From NCBI GenBank assembly GCA_017303905.1, contig JAFLBH010000005.1:62001-126000 (forward strand): a stretch of DNA of 64,000 bases. Direction: 5' to 3'. Positions 27,208 to 36,980 of this stretch are shown here, one piece after another. The DNA is from Bacteroidota bacterium (GTDB lineage: Bacteria > Bacteroidota > Bacteroidia > B-17B0 > Aurantibacillaceae). Position numbers and translations under genes: made by a program. Under the pieces are notes generated by a model. It worked only from the letters and a program-made list of their open reading frames with translations. It was not told the DNA's origin and made no database searches. How positions within the stretch are numbered: position 1 is the first letter of the stretch; each line of letters begins with the position of its first letter.

Positions 27208-28278
27208 ATGCAAACATCCATTAGGCGTATTTTACTCTTATTATGGCTTATATATTCATTGGACTCAAAAAGCCAATGTGCCTCAGGCAAATACACGTAT
27301 ACCCTAAGTGGTAATATTGCAACAGATATTTATGTAACGAACGGAGATACTGTTCTAATCGATTCAACCGCAAACCTGATTGGCAATTTATATGTCATAA
27401 ATTCCAGAGTTGTGAACTGCGGCAACATTACAAACTCTAAAATTAAATTAAAAGGAAATTGGTTGGGTTTTAATGGCAAGCTTGAAAATTTCGGAAATAT
27501 AAAATCTGATTCTATCCTTGTTGATACTATTGGTGATATTCATAACTACCACATTATTGACGCTATGTACACCTACATTGGTGTAGACGGAAACATCGAT
27601 AATTGGGTTCTTCACAAAACAGATTATCTTGAAATGAATAAATCATGGTATTACTTTAATATTGGTCATTTATTTATTAATAGAAAACTAAATGTTACAG
27701 ATACCCGAATAAGGAATGAGTATATGATACGGTGCAAAAATCAATTCCTATTGGATTCTTCATCACGTCTCTTTAATGGCTGCACAATTTACGTGGATTC
27801 ACTATTTCATAATAAAGGTTATGTTACCGTTACATCATTAAGCAGTCCAAAATATTCTAAAATAATAATTCAAGAGCAAAGCATTAATTCCGGTAGTATT
27901 TATTATATGGATATTTGTGATCTGACAAGCTTTAACTCAGGAAGTTTTGATCTCAACACAGGAACACTCAATAGTATCACTTTATGCCAGGTACCAATTT
28001 CATGTCCTGATTATACAACAATTCGAATTGAGGAAAATGATTTAGAAAACCAGAGGATTTATGTATTTCCTAACCCTGCAAACTCTCAAATAAACATAAA
28101 GGGCTTGGACAATCATGAAGAATACACGCTTAACATTAAAAATATTCTTGGGGAGATAGTATTCACCACTTACAATACTCAAAATATTGAAATTTCAAGT
28201 CTGAGTAATGGAACATACTTTATAGAAGTGGTTAAGAAGGGGCTTATAATAAAAGCGATAAAGTTTATAAAGAGTTGA
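27208..28278 (+). CDS. T9SS type A sorting domain protein
   Basis: 356 residues. A signal peptide (about 1-22, ending SLDSKSQ) is followed by a repetitive beta-helix-like body with short 'GNI.N' turns (NCGNITNSKIKLKGNWLGF, NFGNIKSDSILV), rich in Asn and aromatic residues. The last ~75 residues are the sorting domain (RIYVFPNPANSQINI, KNILGEIVFTT, LSNGTYFIEVV). It probably forms a surface beta-solenoid; its function is unknown. No terminator was seen before the aroQ gene, which is convergent. Confidence 0.83.
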   Translation: MQTSIRRILLLLWLIYSLDSKSQCASGKYTYTLSGNIATDIYVTNGDTVLIDSTANLIGNLYVINSRVVNCGNITNSKIKLKGNWLGFNGKLENFGNIKSDSILVDTIGDIHNYHIIDAMYTYIGVDGNIDNWVLHKTDYLEMNKSWYYFNIGHLFINRKLNVTDTRIRNEYMIRCKNQFLLDSSSRLFNGCTIYVDSLFHNKGYVTVTSLSSPKYSKIIIQEQSINSGSIYYMDICDLTSFNSGSFDLNTGTLNSITLCQVPISCPDYTTIRIEENDLENQRIYVFPNPANSQINIKGLDNHEEYTLNIKNILGEIVFTTYNTQNIEISSLSNGTYFIEVVKKGLIIKAIKFIKS

Positions 28279-28348
28279 ATGAGTACAATACCTCACAAAT
28301 AAATCTCATCATCTCCGCGCTAATCAGCGGCATCTGCGGGAACACTTT

Positions 28349-28768
28349 TTAATTTTTCAAAAAATACTCAATCGCCAAATCGTAGCTTTTCAATCCGAAA
28401 CCGGAAATACTTCCTGCGCAATTTTTACCTAAATAGGAAACGTGACGGTAATCTTCACGCGCAAAAATATTACTGATGTGTACTTCCACCACAGGGGCTT
28501 TCACGGCTTTCACGGCATCCGCAATAGCTACCGAAGTATGCGTATATCCTCCGGCATTCAAAATGATACCGTCGTATAAAAATCCTTTTTCCTGAATCTC
28601 GTTTATTAATTCGCCTTCTACATTATTTTGATAATACTCCAACTCCACCTGAGGATACCTTTCCTTCAACTCTTCAAAATAATCATCAAAGGTTTTATTA
28701 CCATAAACCTCTTTCTCTCTTATCCCTAAAAGATTTAAATTTGGTCCGTTAATTATGATTAACTTCAT
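28349..28768 (-). CDS. aroQ: 3-dehydroquinate dehydratase, type II
   Basis: 139 residues, the usual type II length. Motifs: IINGPNLNLLG at the start, YYQNNVEGELINEIQ, ILNAGGYTHTSVAI (active-site region), VEVHISNIFARE and AGSISGFGLKSYDLAI at the end. It makes 3-dehydroshikimate in the shikimate pathway. It is divergent from xerD by 34 nt, an arrangement I know from other Bacteroidota genomes, so the order is probably ancestral. Confidence 0.93.
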   Translation of the reverse strand: MKLIIINGPNLNLLGIREKEVYGNKTFDDYFEELKERYPQVELEYYQNNVEGELINEIQEKGFLYDGIILNAGGYTHTSVAIADAVKAVKAPVVEVHISNIFAREDYRHVSYLGKNCAGSISGFGLKSYDLAIEYFLKN

Positions 28769-28802
28769 ACTGTAATTTTCGTTATAAAAATACGTAAATA
28801 AA

Positions 28803-29714
28803 TTGAGTAACTGGTCATCTTATAAAACACGGTTTAAGCAGTACCTTCAATTGGAGCGTTCCCTCTCTAAAAACTCTATTGAAGCCTATGCCGATGACTT
28901 GAACAAATTGGAATTATTTTCTCAAACAGAACTAAATAACTTATCACCGCTTCAGCTCAATTTAAAACACTTACAAGCCTTTGTAAAATACATTTCTGAA
29001 ATGGGATTTACCCCCACTTCTCAGGCACGCATTATTTCGGGTATTAAAACCTTTTACAAGTTTCTTCTTCTCGAAAATGAATTGAAGCAGAGTCCGGCCG
29101 AATTACTGGAAGCACCCAAAACAACCCGTAAGTTGCCTGTTTTTTTGAGCATTGAAGAAATTGATAAACTCATCGCGCAAATTGATCGCAGCAGTCCCGA
29201 AGGAGAAAGAAACATCACGCTTCTAGAAACCATGTACGGGTGCGGTTTACGCGTAAGTGAATTGGTAACTTTAAAAATTAGCGACTTGCACCTTAACGAA
29301 GATTACATTAAAGTAACAGGTAAAGGGAGTAAAGAAAGACTAGTACCCATTGGCAAGACAGCAAAAAAACTTTTACTGAATTACATTAACAATGTGCGTG
29401 TGCATTTGCCGGTTAAAAAAAATGCCGGTGATTTCATCTTTTTAAATCGTCGCGGTTCTCCGCTTTCACGCGTGATGGTTTTTTACATCATTAAGGATTT
29501 GGCCAATAAAGCCGGTATCAAGAAGAAGATGAGTCCGCATACCTTCCGTCACTCCTTTGCCACCCATTTAGTGGAAGGCGGCGCCGATTTAAGAGCCGTT
29601 CAGGAAATGCTGGGCCACGAAAGCATTACTACAACTGAAATTTATACGCATCTCGACAGACAATATTTGAGGGATAATATTCTGAGCTATCATCCGCGTA
29701 ATAAAAAGCGTTAA
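28803..29714 (+). CDS. xerD: Tyrosine recombinase XerD
   Basis: 303 residues from a TTG start; no nearby ATG gives the full SAM domain. Residues ~1-90 are the core-binding domain. The catalytic set is complete: Arg in MYGCGLRVSEL, Lys in KVTGKGSKERLVPIG, HTFRHSFATHL and LGHESITTTEIYTHL with the Tyr nucleophile. With XerC it resolves chromosome dimers at dif. Context (next to aroQ) supports the chromosomal recombinase rather than a phage integrase; compare the 420-residue integrase at 10907-12169. Confidence 0.9.
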   Translation: MSNWSSYKTRFKQYLQLERSLSKNSIEAYADDLNKLELFSQTELNNLSPLQLNLKHLQAFVKYISEMGFTPTSQARIISGIKTFYKFLLLENELKQSPAELLEAPKTTRKLPVFLSIEEIDKLIAQIDRSSPEGERNITLLETMYGCGLRVSELVTLKISDLHLNEDYIKVTGKGSKERLVPIGKTAKKLLLNYINNVRVHLPVKKNAGDFIFLNRRGSPLSRVMVFYIIKDLANKAGIKKKMSPHTFRHSFATHLVEGGADLRAVQEMLGHESITTTEIYTHLDRQYLRDNILSYHPRNKKR

Positions 29715-29752
29715 ATTTCATTTTTTAGTTCCCGTGCACATTAAATTATTTG

Positions 29753-29760
29753 TAAATTTG
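29753..29760 (+). promoter_or_regulatory. -7 box of the RelBE-like operon
   Basis: TAAATTTG matches TAnnTTTG and ends 5 nt before the ATG at 29766, giving a leaderless mRNA if used. No convincing -33 box. Confidence 0.4.
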
Positions 29761-29765
29761 TGATA

Positions 29766-29966
29766 ATGACCTTGCATCCAAAATATATTACTAATCCCGC
29801 GGGAAAAAAACAGGCGGTTGTTTTATCTATTGATGAATATACCTTTTTGCTGAATGAACTTGAAGAATTGGAAGATATCCGCCTATATGATAAGGTTAAA
29901 TCAAAAAACGAATCTTCCGTTGAGTTAACTGAATATCTAAAAACAAGAAAAAGCAAAAAGCAATAA
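29766..29966 (+). CDS. Antitoxin of a RelBE/ParDE-like type II pair
   Basis: 66 residues from the ATG at 29766 (a GTG two codons earlier is less likely given the promoter box). The N-terminal sequence MTLHPKYITNPAGKKQAVVLSIDEYTFLL is the Phd/YefM-like pattern that dimerises and binds DNA. The C-terminal ~35 residues (ELEELEDIRLYDKVKSKN) are charged and would wrap the toxin. Its stop overlaps the toxin start by one base (TAATG). Antitoxins of this type repress their own operon together with the toxin. Confidence 0.82.
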   Translation: MTLHPKYITNPAGKKQAVVLSIDEYTFLLNELEELEDIRLYDKVKSKNESSVELTEYLKTRKSKKQ

Positions 29967-30223
29967 TGAATCCATATAGAGTTACTTTGTCTAAAACAGC
30001 TCAAAAACAACTAGACAAGCTTCCGGATAATGTTGCTCTTCCAATTATTAAAACAATAAAAAAATTATCCCTAAATCCACGTCCACATGGTTATAAAAAA
30101 CTGAAGGGTCGTGACGCCTTTAGGGTACGGCAAGGAAACTACAGAATTATTTATGAAATTCATGATCAAATTCTATTGGTAGCGGTTATTGCAATTGGAC
30201 ACAGAAAAAATATTTACGAATAA
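29966..30223 (+). CDS. RelE/ParE superfamily toxin
   Basis: 85 residues. It follows the RelE fold: YRVTLSKTAQKQLDKLP, IIKTIKKLSLNPRPHGYKKLKG, RVRQGNYRIIYEIHDQILLVAV and IGHRKNIYE. Basic and aromatic residues (R47 region, Tyr in GNYRIIYE, His near the end) are those used by ribosome-dependent mRNA cleavers. It follows its antitoxin with a 1-nt overlap and precedes ispH by 8 nt, so ispH might be co-transcribed with the pair, which is unusual for an essential gene. Confidence 0.83.
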   Translation: MNPYRVTLSKTAQKQLDKLPDNVALPIIKTIKKLSLNPRPHGYKKLKGRDAFRVRQGNYRIIYEIHDQILLVAVIAIGHRKNIYE

Positions 30224-30231
30224 CAAGTCAA

Positions 30232-31467
30232 ATGAAAACCTTCAATGTTCCTGAGTTTTACCGCAGTCCGATTATTTCGGCTGTAAAAACCTATCGTAAA
30301 ACACAGGACCCACGCAAGAAAGATAATTCACCGACTGTTCTGGATTTTGGTCCGGTTAAATATTACATCGCGCGACATTTCGGTTTTTGTTATGGTGTAG
30401 AAAACGCCATTGAAATTGCATTTAAAGCTTTAGATGAAAATCCGGGCAAAAGAATTTTCTTGCTCAGTCAAATGATACACAATCCGGAAGTAAATAAAGA
30501 CCTAACGGAGAGAGGCGTTTTGTTTCTGCAAGATACACATGGCGAACAATTGATTTCATTTGATACGCTCACTGCGAATGACGTTGTTATTATTCCTGCT
30601 TTTGGAGCACCGCTTAATATTTTGGAGTTACTTGAGAAAAAAGGAATTCAAACAGAAAAGTATAATACGACTTGTCCGTTTGTGGAAAGAGTTTGGAAAA
30701 AATCCGAGCAAATAGGAAAAACCAATCACACCATTATCATTCACGGTAAATACAATCACGAAGAAACGCGCTCTACATTTTCGAGAAGCAGTGTGCACAG
30801 TAAAGCTGTTGTTGTTCGTGATTTAGAAGAAGCGAAAGTTTTGGCTTCCTTCATATTAGAAAATAAAAGTCAGGCTGATTTTGAGAAAACCTTCAGTGGC
30901 AAATTTTCTGAAGGATTTGATATCAAAAAAGATTTTGAAAAAGTTGGTGTTATTAATCAAACAACCATGCTAGCTTCCGAAACAGAGGAAATTGCCAACT
31001 ATTTTAAATCGGTTATGGAAGAGAAGTATGGTGTGGGAGAAATTAAGAATCATTTCGCAGATACGCATGATACGTTATGTTATGCCACCAACGAAAATCA
31101 GGATGCGACTTACGGTTTAATGAAATCGGATGCGGATTTGGCGATTGTAATAGGCGGCTATAATAGCAGTAACACTTCACATTTGGTGGAGTTGCTGGAG
31201 AAAAAATTCCCAACCTATTTTATTTCATCTGCAAAAGAAATTGAAAGCAACACACGCATTCATCATTTCGATTACCCGAATAAAAAACACCTCAGCACCG
31301 AAAACTTTTTACCATCGAAAACACCGCTTAAAGTAATTATTACCAGCGGTGCTTCTTGTCCGGATTCTCTGCTCGATGAAGTCATGCATAAAATTAATTC
31401 TTATTACAGCGGAGTGAAGTCTGTGCAAGAGATGTTAAGCGCCATAAGCACCATCCATTTATCTTAA
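30232..31467 (+). CDS. ispH: 4-hydroxy-3-methylbut-2-enyl diphosphate reductase, long form
   Basis: 411 residues, which is the long plant/cyanobacteria-type IspH rather than the ~300-residue form of proteobacteria. The three iron-sulfur cysteines are seen in RHFGFCYGVENA, NTTCPFVERVWK and SGASCPDSLLDEV. The extra N-terminal ~45 residues and a charged insert around 200-225 account for the size. It catalyses the last step of the MEP isoprenoid pathway. It lies 8 nt after a RelE-like toxin and 5 nt before a DnaQ-like exonuclease. Confidence 0.9.
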   Translation: MKTFNVPEFYRSPIISAVKTYRKTQDPRKKDNSPTVLDFGPVKYYIARHFGFCYGVENAIEIAFKALDENPGKRIFLLSQMIHNPEVNKDLTERGVLFLQDTHGEQLISFDTLTANDVVIIPAFGAPLNILELLEKKGIQTEKYNTTCPFVERVWKKSEQIGKTNHTIIIHGKYNHEETRSTFSRSSVHSKAVVVRDLEEAKVLASFILENKSQADFEKTFSGKFSEGFDIKKDFEKVGVINQTTMLASETEEIANYFKSVMEEKYGVGEIKNHFADTHDTLCYATNENQDATYGLMKSDADLAIVIGGYNSSNTSHLVELLEKKFPTYFISSAKEIESNTRIHHFDYPNKKHLSTENFLPSKTPLKVIITSGASCPDSLLDEVMHKINSYYSGVKSVQEMLSAISTIHLS

Positions 31468-31472
31468 AAAAC

Positions 31473-32276
31473 ATGAAACTGAATTTAACGCGCCCTTTGG
31501 CATTTATTGATTTGGAAACTACAGGTGTGAATGTGGCCAGCGATCGAATTGTTGAGATTTGTATTTTAAAAGTAAATACCGATAATAGCACGGAAGTTAA
31601 AACCATGCGCATCAATCCGGGAATACCCATTCCTGATGCTTCATCGCGTATTCATAAAATTTACGATAGCGATGTGAAAGATTGCCCCGCATTTAAACAG
31701 GTAGCCGCACAACTCGCGAATTTTATTGGTAATGCCGATATAGCGGGATACAACTCGAACAAATTTGATGTGCCTTTATTACTTGAAGAATTTTTACGCG
31801 CTGAAGTTGATTTTGATTTATCGAATCGTCGGTTAATAGATGTGCAGAATATTTTTCACATCATGGAACCGCGTACATTGGCTGCAGCGTATAAATTTTA
31901 CTGCGATAAATCCATTGAAAACGCGCACAGTGCAGAGGCTGATATAAAAGCAACATACGAAGTGTTTTTAGCGCAACTGAAAAAATACGAAAACACTGAA
32001 GTGTCCGATGCGAAAGGCAATTTAGTTAAGCCTGTAAAAAACGATATGCAGGTACTCAGTGAACTGACCGCTAAAACAAAAAATGTGGATTTAGCAGGCA
32101 GAATTATTTTCAACGACGCCGGTGTAGAAGTTTTTGCTTTCGGAAAACATAAAGACAAACCGGTTGTAGAAGTTTTTGAAAAAGAACCTTCGTATTACAG
32201 CTGGATGATGAATGGCGATTTTCCGCTTTACACCAAAAAAATCATTACGCAGATACGGTTACGCATGAAGAAATAA
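31473..32276 (+). CDS. DnaQ-like 3'-5' exonuclease with C-terminal DUF3820-like tail
   Basis: 267 residues. The DEDDh exonuclease domain (about 10-175) shows LAFIDLETTGVN (first Asp/Glu), SRIHKIYDSDV, AGYNSNKFDVPLL and HSAEADIKAT with the catalytic His and last Asp. The C-terminal ~60 residues (FGKHKDKPVVEVFEKEPSYYSWMM) match DUF3820, often fused to such nucleases. It cleaves DNA or RNA from 3' ends; the exact role (repair or oligonucleotide turnover) is open. Start 5 nt after ispH, so probably one transcript. The stop abuts a convergent gene. Confidence 0.87.
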   Translation: MKLNLTRPLAFIDLETTGVNVASDRIVEICILKVNTDNSTEVKTMRINPGIPIPDASSRIHKIYDSDVKDCPAFKQVAAQLANFIGNADIAGYNSNKFDVPLLLEEFLRAEVDFDLSNRRLIDVQNIFHIMEPRTLAAAYKFYCDKSIENAHSAEADIKATYEVFLAQLKKYENTEVSDAKGNLVKPVKNDMQVLSELTAKTKNVDLAGRIIFNDAGVEVFAFGKHKDKPVVEVFEKEPSYYSWMMNGDFPLYTKKIITQIRLRMKK

Positions 32277-33110
32277 TTACTTCTTCAAATAAGAAACCGT
32301 TACATTAAAATCGGCTCCACCACCTTTTACCCTACGCCAATAACCAAATACTTTCGTCTTGCAATAAGAAGGCGTATTGACAGATCCTGCAAAACAAAAT
32401 TTAGTGGCATCCATTTTTTCTTCCAGACATTCTAAGCTGATGAAAAAATCATCATCCGTTGTGATATAGTAATCCTTTAAATCTACCGTGACTATCCCCT
32501 GCTTCACATTGGTTTTAAAAATAACCGGACGTTTTAAAAAAGATTGATACGGATAGCCCTTGGGAGACACCGCGTAAAACATCAGTCGGAATTTTATCGA
32601 ATCTTCAAATGTGTTTTTTATGATGTAAAAGCTGAAGTTTTCGATGTATACCGATTGTCCTTTTTTGTTTCCGGCTAAAATGGCCGCTTGAGAGCCCAGC
32701 CAGTTTTCATCTTCTGTTACAAAAGCCGTGCAATTTTTAGTACTGTATTTAGTGGTTCCCAATACTTTTCGTTTTACAATTTTTGCTTTAATGTCAACCG
32801 TCTTCAATTCAACTAACACGGGCTTTAAAGAAATTACTTTATTGGTAAACCCTTTCAAATCGGGCTTTGCAAAGGTTGCCGGTTCATACCCAATGGCCGA
32901 AATTTTGAGTGTGTCTTTCTCGGTAAGATAAGGTAGTTTTAAAGTAAAAAAACCATCCGAATTGCTGAGTGTTCCGTAATGTTTTCCGGAAATTCCCACA
33001 GAAGCGTAAGGCACCGGTAAGCCCGATTTCTCCTCGGTAATTCGTCCGCTCAAAGCAACCTGACCAAGCGACCAGTGACAGCAAAAAAGTATGAGTAGTA
33101 TCCTATACAA
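32277..33110 (-). CDS. Secreted carboxypeptidase-regulatory-like domain protein
   Basis: 277 residues. A short signal peptide (about 1-16, ILLILFCCHWSLGQ) is followed by a CarboxypepD_reg-like domain at ~18-90 (VALSGRITEEKSGLPVPYASV, NSDGFFTLKLP, KISAIGYEP), an Ig-like fold seen at the N terminus of many Bacteroidota outer-membrane proteins. The remaining ~180 residues are beta-rich without a known family; no TonB-dependent barrel follows. It is a stand-alone secreted or lipid-free periplasmic protein of unknown role. Confidence 0.8.
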   Translation of the reverse strand: MYRILLILFCCHWSLGQVALSGRITEEKSGLPVPYASVGISGKHYGTLSNSDGFFTLKLPYLTEKDTLKISAIGYEPATFAKPDLKGFTNKVISLKPVLVELKTVDIKAKIVKRKVLGTTKYSTKNCTAFVTEDENWLGSQAAILAGNKKGQSVYIENFSFYIIKNTFEDSIKFRLMFYAVSPKGYPYQSFLKRPVIFKTNVKQGIVTVDLKDYYITTDDDFFISLECLEEKMDATKFCFAGSVNTPSYCKTKVFGYWRRVKGGGADFNVTVSYLKK

Positions 33111-33165
33111 GGCAAAATAAAAGCCTGAATTTACGCATATTTTAAAAACCTGAGCTTTAGCCTAA

Positions 33166-34824
<1,659 letters not shown>

Positions 34825-34915
34825 TCCGGTAATTGACAAAGCGCGGTTAATACACGGCAAACGTTATTGTTTTTTTGTTGGATATCCTGTTTAATTTTAT
34901 GTAAGATTGAAAACA

Positions 34916-35335
34916 ATGAAAAACTTAATCCTTACTTTGCTCGCTCTGGCTTTTTCGATACCTGTGTTTTCGCAGGAAGTAGAAAAAATAAAAATCAAGA
35001 AAGAAGATCCTTTTTTTAAAGCTGAATTTGACTACACCAATTACAAAGTCATTGCATTAGACAAATACGGAAATCCCTACGAAAAAGCGATAAAAAGTTT
35101 TGTTATCACTTTTCAGGATACAGATGGTCATTTTCAAAGTAAAGTAGTTGGTAATGAATTTCCGGATAAGACTGTAAAGTATTTAAAGAAAAGAACCAAA
35201 GCCACGAATTTATGCTTAAAAGAAATTGTGGCGGAAGATGAAGAAGGACATCAGCAGAAACTACCCGATGCGTGCGGGATTTTGATTTATCCCGACTGTA
35301 AAAACTGTGATCCGAATAAAAAGAAGAAACGGTAG
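34916..35335 (+). CDS. Secreted protein of unknown function, CxxC at C terminus
   Basis: 139 residues. The ATG at 34916 is preferred to a TTG at 34907. A signal peptide (ending IPVFSQ) is clear. The body is short, with alternating charged strands (KIKIKKEDPFFKAEF, SFVITFQDTDGHFQSKVV). Near the end a CGILIYPDCKNC stretch holds three cysteines, and the last residues are KKKKR. The last ~50 nt of the gene are part of an 81-bp direct repeat. No family is recognised. Confidence 0.7.
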   Translation: MKNLILTLLALAFSIPVFSQEVEKIKIKKEDPFFKAEFDYTNYKVIALDKYGNPYEKAIKSFVITFQDTDGHFQSKVVGNEFPDKTVKYLKKRTKATNLCLKEIVAEDEEGHQQKLPDACGILIYPDCKNCDPNKKKKR

Positions 35336-35505
35336 TTTTTAATTTCTCATTGGGATAAATCGCGCTCACACAGACCGGCTCCTCGCTAAAAATATCCACC
35401 GGATATTTTTTTTACGATCGGCCCTTTATCCCGACTGTAAAAACTGCGATCCGAATAAAAAGAAGAAACGGTAGTTTTTAATTTCTCAATGGGATAAATC
35501 GCGCT
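35286..35505. repeat. 81-bp direct repeat of a gene 3' end
   Basis: Copy 1 is 35286-35366 and copy 2 is 35425-35505; they are identical except for two bases. The repeat begins TTTATCCC and carries its inverse GGGATAAA near the other end, so each copy has 8-bp inverted arms (35286-35293 with 35352-35359). Copy 1 includes the last codons of the gene at 34916-35335, so the second copy repeats that end outside the gene. Confidence 0.85.
35388..35413 (+). terminator. Terminator between the repeat copies
   Basis: The 10-bp stem AAAAATATCC/GGATATTTTT with the loop ACC is followed by T's. It could end the gene at 34916-35335 and, being flanked by A's, the facing genes as well. Confidence 0.6.
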
Positions 35506-35506
35506 A

Positions 35507-35911
35507 TCATGCTTTTAATTCAAGCGATTTTAACCACACAATAGCTGCTTCCGCATTATTGAAAATTTTGGTAGGCACTAATGGTTTATGAAAGTTGATG
35601 TAGAAGTTCGCAATGATTTTTTGCGGCAAATTGTTTACCACATAAGCCTCCGCGAGTGTATATTCAATTGCTTCCGGGGATGCGGCAAAATTTCTCGCAG
35701 CCGATGTAGCTGTAGTTTGCTTGCCGGCTATATTTACAATCAATACCTTTTTGCCTCCCGCTAATTCTTTGGTTGCTTGTACTAATTCTCTCGCCTCCTT
35801 TACATCAAGATCTACATGATCTCCAAATTCAATTACCACAATACCATCTTCCCGCATCCAAACTTTGGAATGTGAAAGTTGTATTTGTTTTAGGTGATTC
35901 ATTGTTTTCAT
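35507..35911 (-). CDS. STAS-like protein, paralogue A
   Basis: 134 residues from the ATG at 35911, whose ATGA overlaps the stop of paralogue B; two further in-frame ATGs are close. An alpha/beta layout like SpoIIAA or SEC14: strand IVVIEFGDHVDLDVKEARELV, then KKVLIVNIAGKQTT, and a C-terminal NFYINFHKPLVPTKIF..AAIVWLKS. The three neighbouring genes share the ARxFAASPE and YIxxxxPxVPTKxF blocks, so the group arose by tandem duplication. STAS proteins are often switched by phosphorylation; a conserved Ser/Thr lies after the TxxAR region, but no site can be proved. Confidence 0.72.
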   Translation of the reverse strand: MKTMNHLKQIQLSHSKVWMREDGIVVIEFGDHVDLDVKEARELVQATKELAGGKKVLIVNIAGKQTTATSAARNFAASPEAIEYTLAEAYVVNNLPQKIIANFYINFHKPLVPTKIFNNAEAAIVWLKSLELKA

Positions 35912-36288
35912 TTCATGAAAGATCGCAACCAAAGTTCCGCATTGTTTTTGTCAGTAAAAAATTTTGTTGGCACTTCGGGGCGATTTATTTTTATATACAG
36001 GTTACCAAGAATTTTCATGGCAAGCTCGTTGCTAAATAAGGCAACGGCCGCCAGGTGCGTGCTGAACTTTTGTGAGGCCACTGCCTCTCGGGTTTCTTTT
36101 GTTACCTGAAAAAACTCTTCACCACCCAACAACACATAAAACTTTTTTCCCGGATAGGCTTCCTCTGCTTGTTGTTTCGATAACCAAACATCCGATTCTT
36201 TTAAAGTAGCATCTTTCCTCACAATGAATTCTAAAAATAAATCATCGTGTATGTTCATTGTATAAATATCGTTCTCAAATTTTTTCAT
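35908..36288 (-). CDS. STAS-like protein, paralogue B
   Basis: 126 residues. Same layout as its neighbours: DLFLEFIVRKDATL, YPGKKFYVLLGGEEFFQVTKETREAVASQKFSTH, LAMKILGNLYIKINRPEVPTKFFTD, ending AELWLRSFMK. It is closest to paralogue C in the C-terminal half (both have KILGxLYIKINRP). It overlaps paralogue A by 4 nt and follows paralogue C by 7 nt, so the three form one minus-strand operon. Function unknown; the SpoIIE-type phosphatases encoded next door at 37851-41301 are possible partners by analogy with partner-switching systems. Confidence 0.72.
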   Translation of the reverse strand: MKKFENDIYTMNIHDDLFLEFIVRKDATLKESDVWLSKQQAEEAYPGKKFYVLLGGEEFFQVTKETREAVASQKFSTHLAAVALFSNELAMKILGNLYIKINRPEVPTKFFTDKNNAELWLRSFMK

Positions 36289-36295
36289 TTAAATT

Positions 36296-36676
36296 CTACT
36301 TTAAAAACGTTTCCAGCCATTTTACGGCTTCTTTTCGTTTTGTAAAGTATTTTGTCGGGACTTTCGGACGGTTAATTTTTATATAAAGCTTTCCTAATAT
36401 TTTATACGCTAATTTATCACTGCAAAAGGCCACGGCTCCGTGGTGTGTTGAATGCTCGGGCGACGCAGCCAATTCACGCGCTTCACGCGACGTATAAAAA
36501 GTGCCCTCCGCTTCCATCAAAATGTAAGCTTTCTTTTCTCCTAAAACTTGTGTAATAAATTTTTTAGATTCAATGATGTCGGCAGTATCAAAAACGGCAT
36601 TATTCTTAATCACTAATTCAACAAACCCGGTTTTGTGGACACATAACTTAATGGTGTTTGTTTCAAATTGTTTCAT
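36296..36676 (-). CDS. STAS-like protein, paralogue C (first of operon)
   Basis: 126 residues from the ATG at 36676; an ATG 9 nt earlier is equally open. The layout is TGFVELVIKNNAVFDTADI, EKKAYILMEAEGTFYTSREARELAASPEHSTHHGAVAF, then KLAYKILGKLYIKINRPKVPTKYFTK. It heads the three-gene set. The H-rich segment STHHGAVAF replaces the AIEYTLAEAY of paralogue A, so the copies have diverged near the loop that would carry a regulatory site. No homologue with known function is recognised. Confidence 0.72.
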   Translation of the reverse strand: MKQFETNTIKLCVHKTGFVELVIKNNAVFDTADIIESKKFITQVLGEKKAYILMEAEGTFYTSREARELAASPEHSTHHGAVAFCSDKLAYKILGKLYIKINRPKVPTKYFTKRKEAVKWLETFLK

Positions 36677-36685
36677 ATCGACCAA

Positions 36686-36980
36686 TTATGATTTTAACAG
36701 GATGAACCCTATGAAAACCTATGATAAATATAAGATTCTAAATCAGATTAGAAAAGGAAAAAAAAGAAAAATACTTAGTTATGTAAGAAATTCGTTAATC
36801 TTAATCAATTACTGTTCAGATATTTAGCAAGAATGCAGCCTTTTTTATTGGAACTAAGGTGAGTTTTACGGCCGACTTACTATTTATAACAATGGATTTG
36901 ATACTCCGCTAACAAAAACAGGCAAGCGATTTGCTTACCTGTTTACTGATTTTATAAGAAGTGCTTTTGAAAAAATAATT
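36686..36980. other. Intergenic region without a supported gene
   Basis: Holds the terminator at 36917-36943 and a 38-codon lysine-rich frame at 36711-36827 that I do not consider supported. Nothing else was seen. Confidence 0.5.
36917..36943 (-). terminator. Terminator of the S24 repressor gene
   Basis: An 11-bp stem (AACAGGTAAGC/GCTTGCCTGTT on the minus strand, one G-T) is followed by TTTG on the same strand. It lies 38 nt after the stop. Confidence 0.75.

Noticed and set aside
28311-28340. Possible copy of the CGCAGATT-type repeat
   Set aside because: Only short words (CTCCGCG, CATCTGCGG) are shared; not enough to call.
36711-36827. 38-codon lysine-rich frame
   Set aside because: Low complexity, no promoter, no homologue known; chance in AT-rich DNA.
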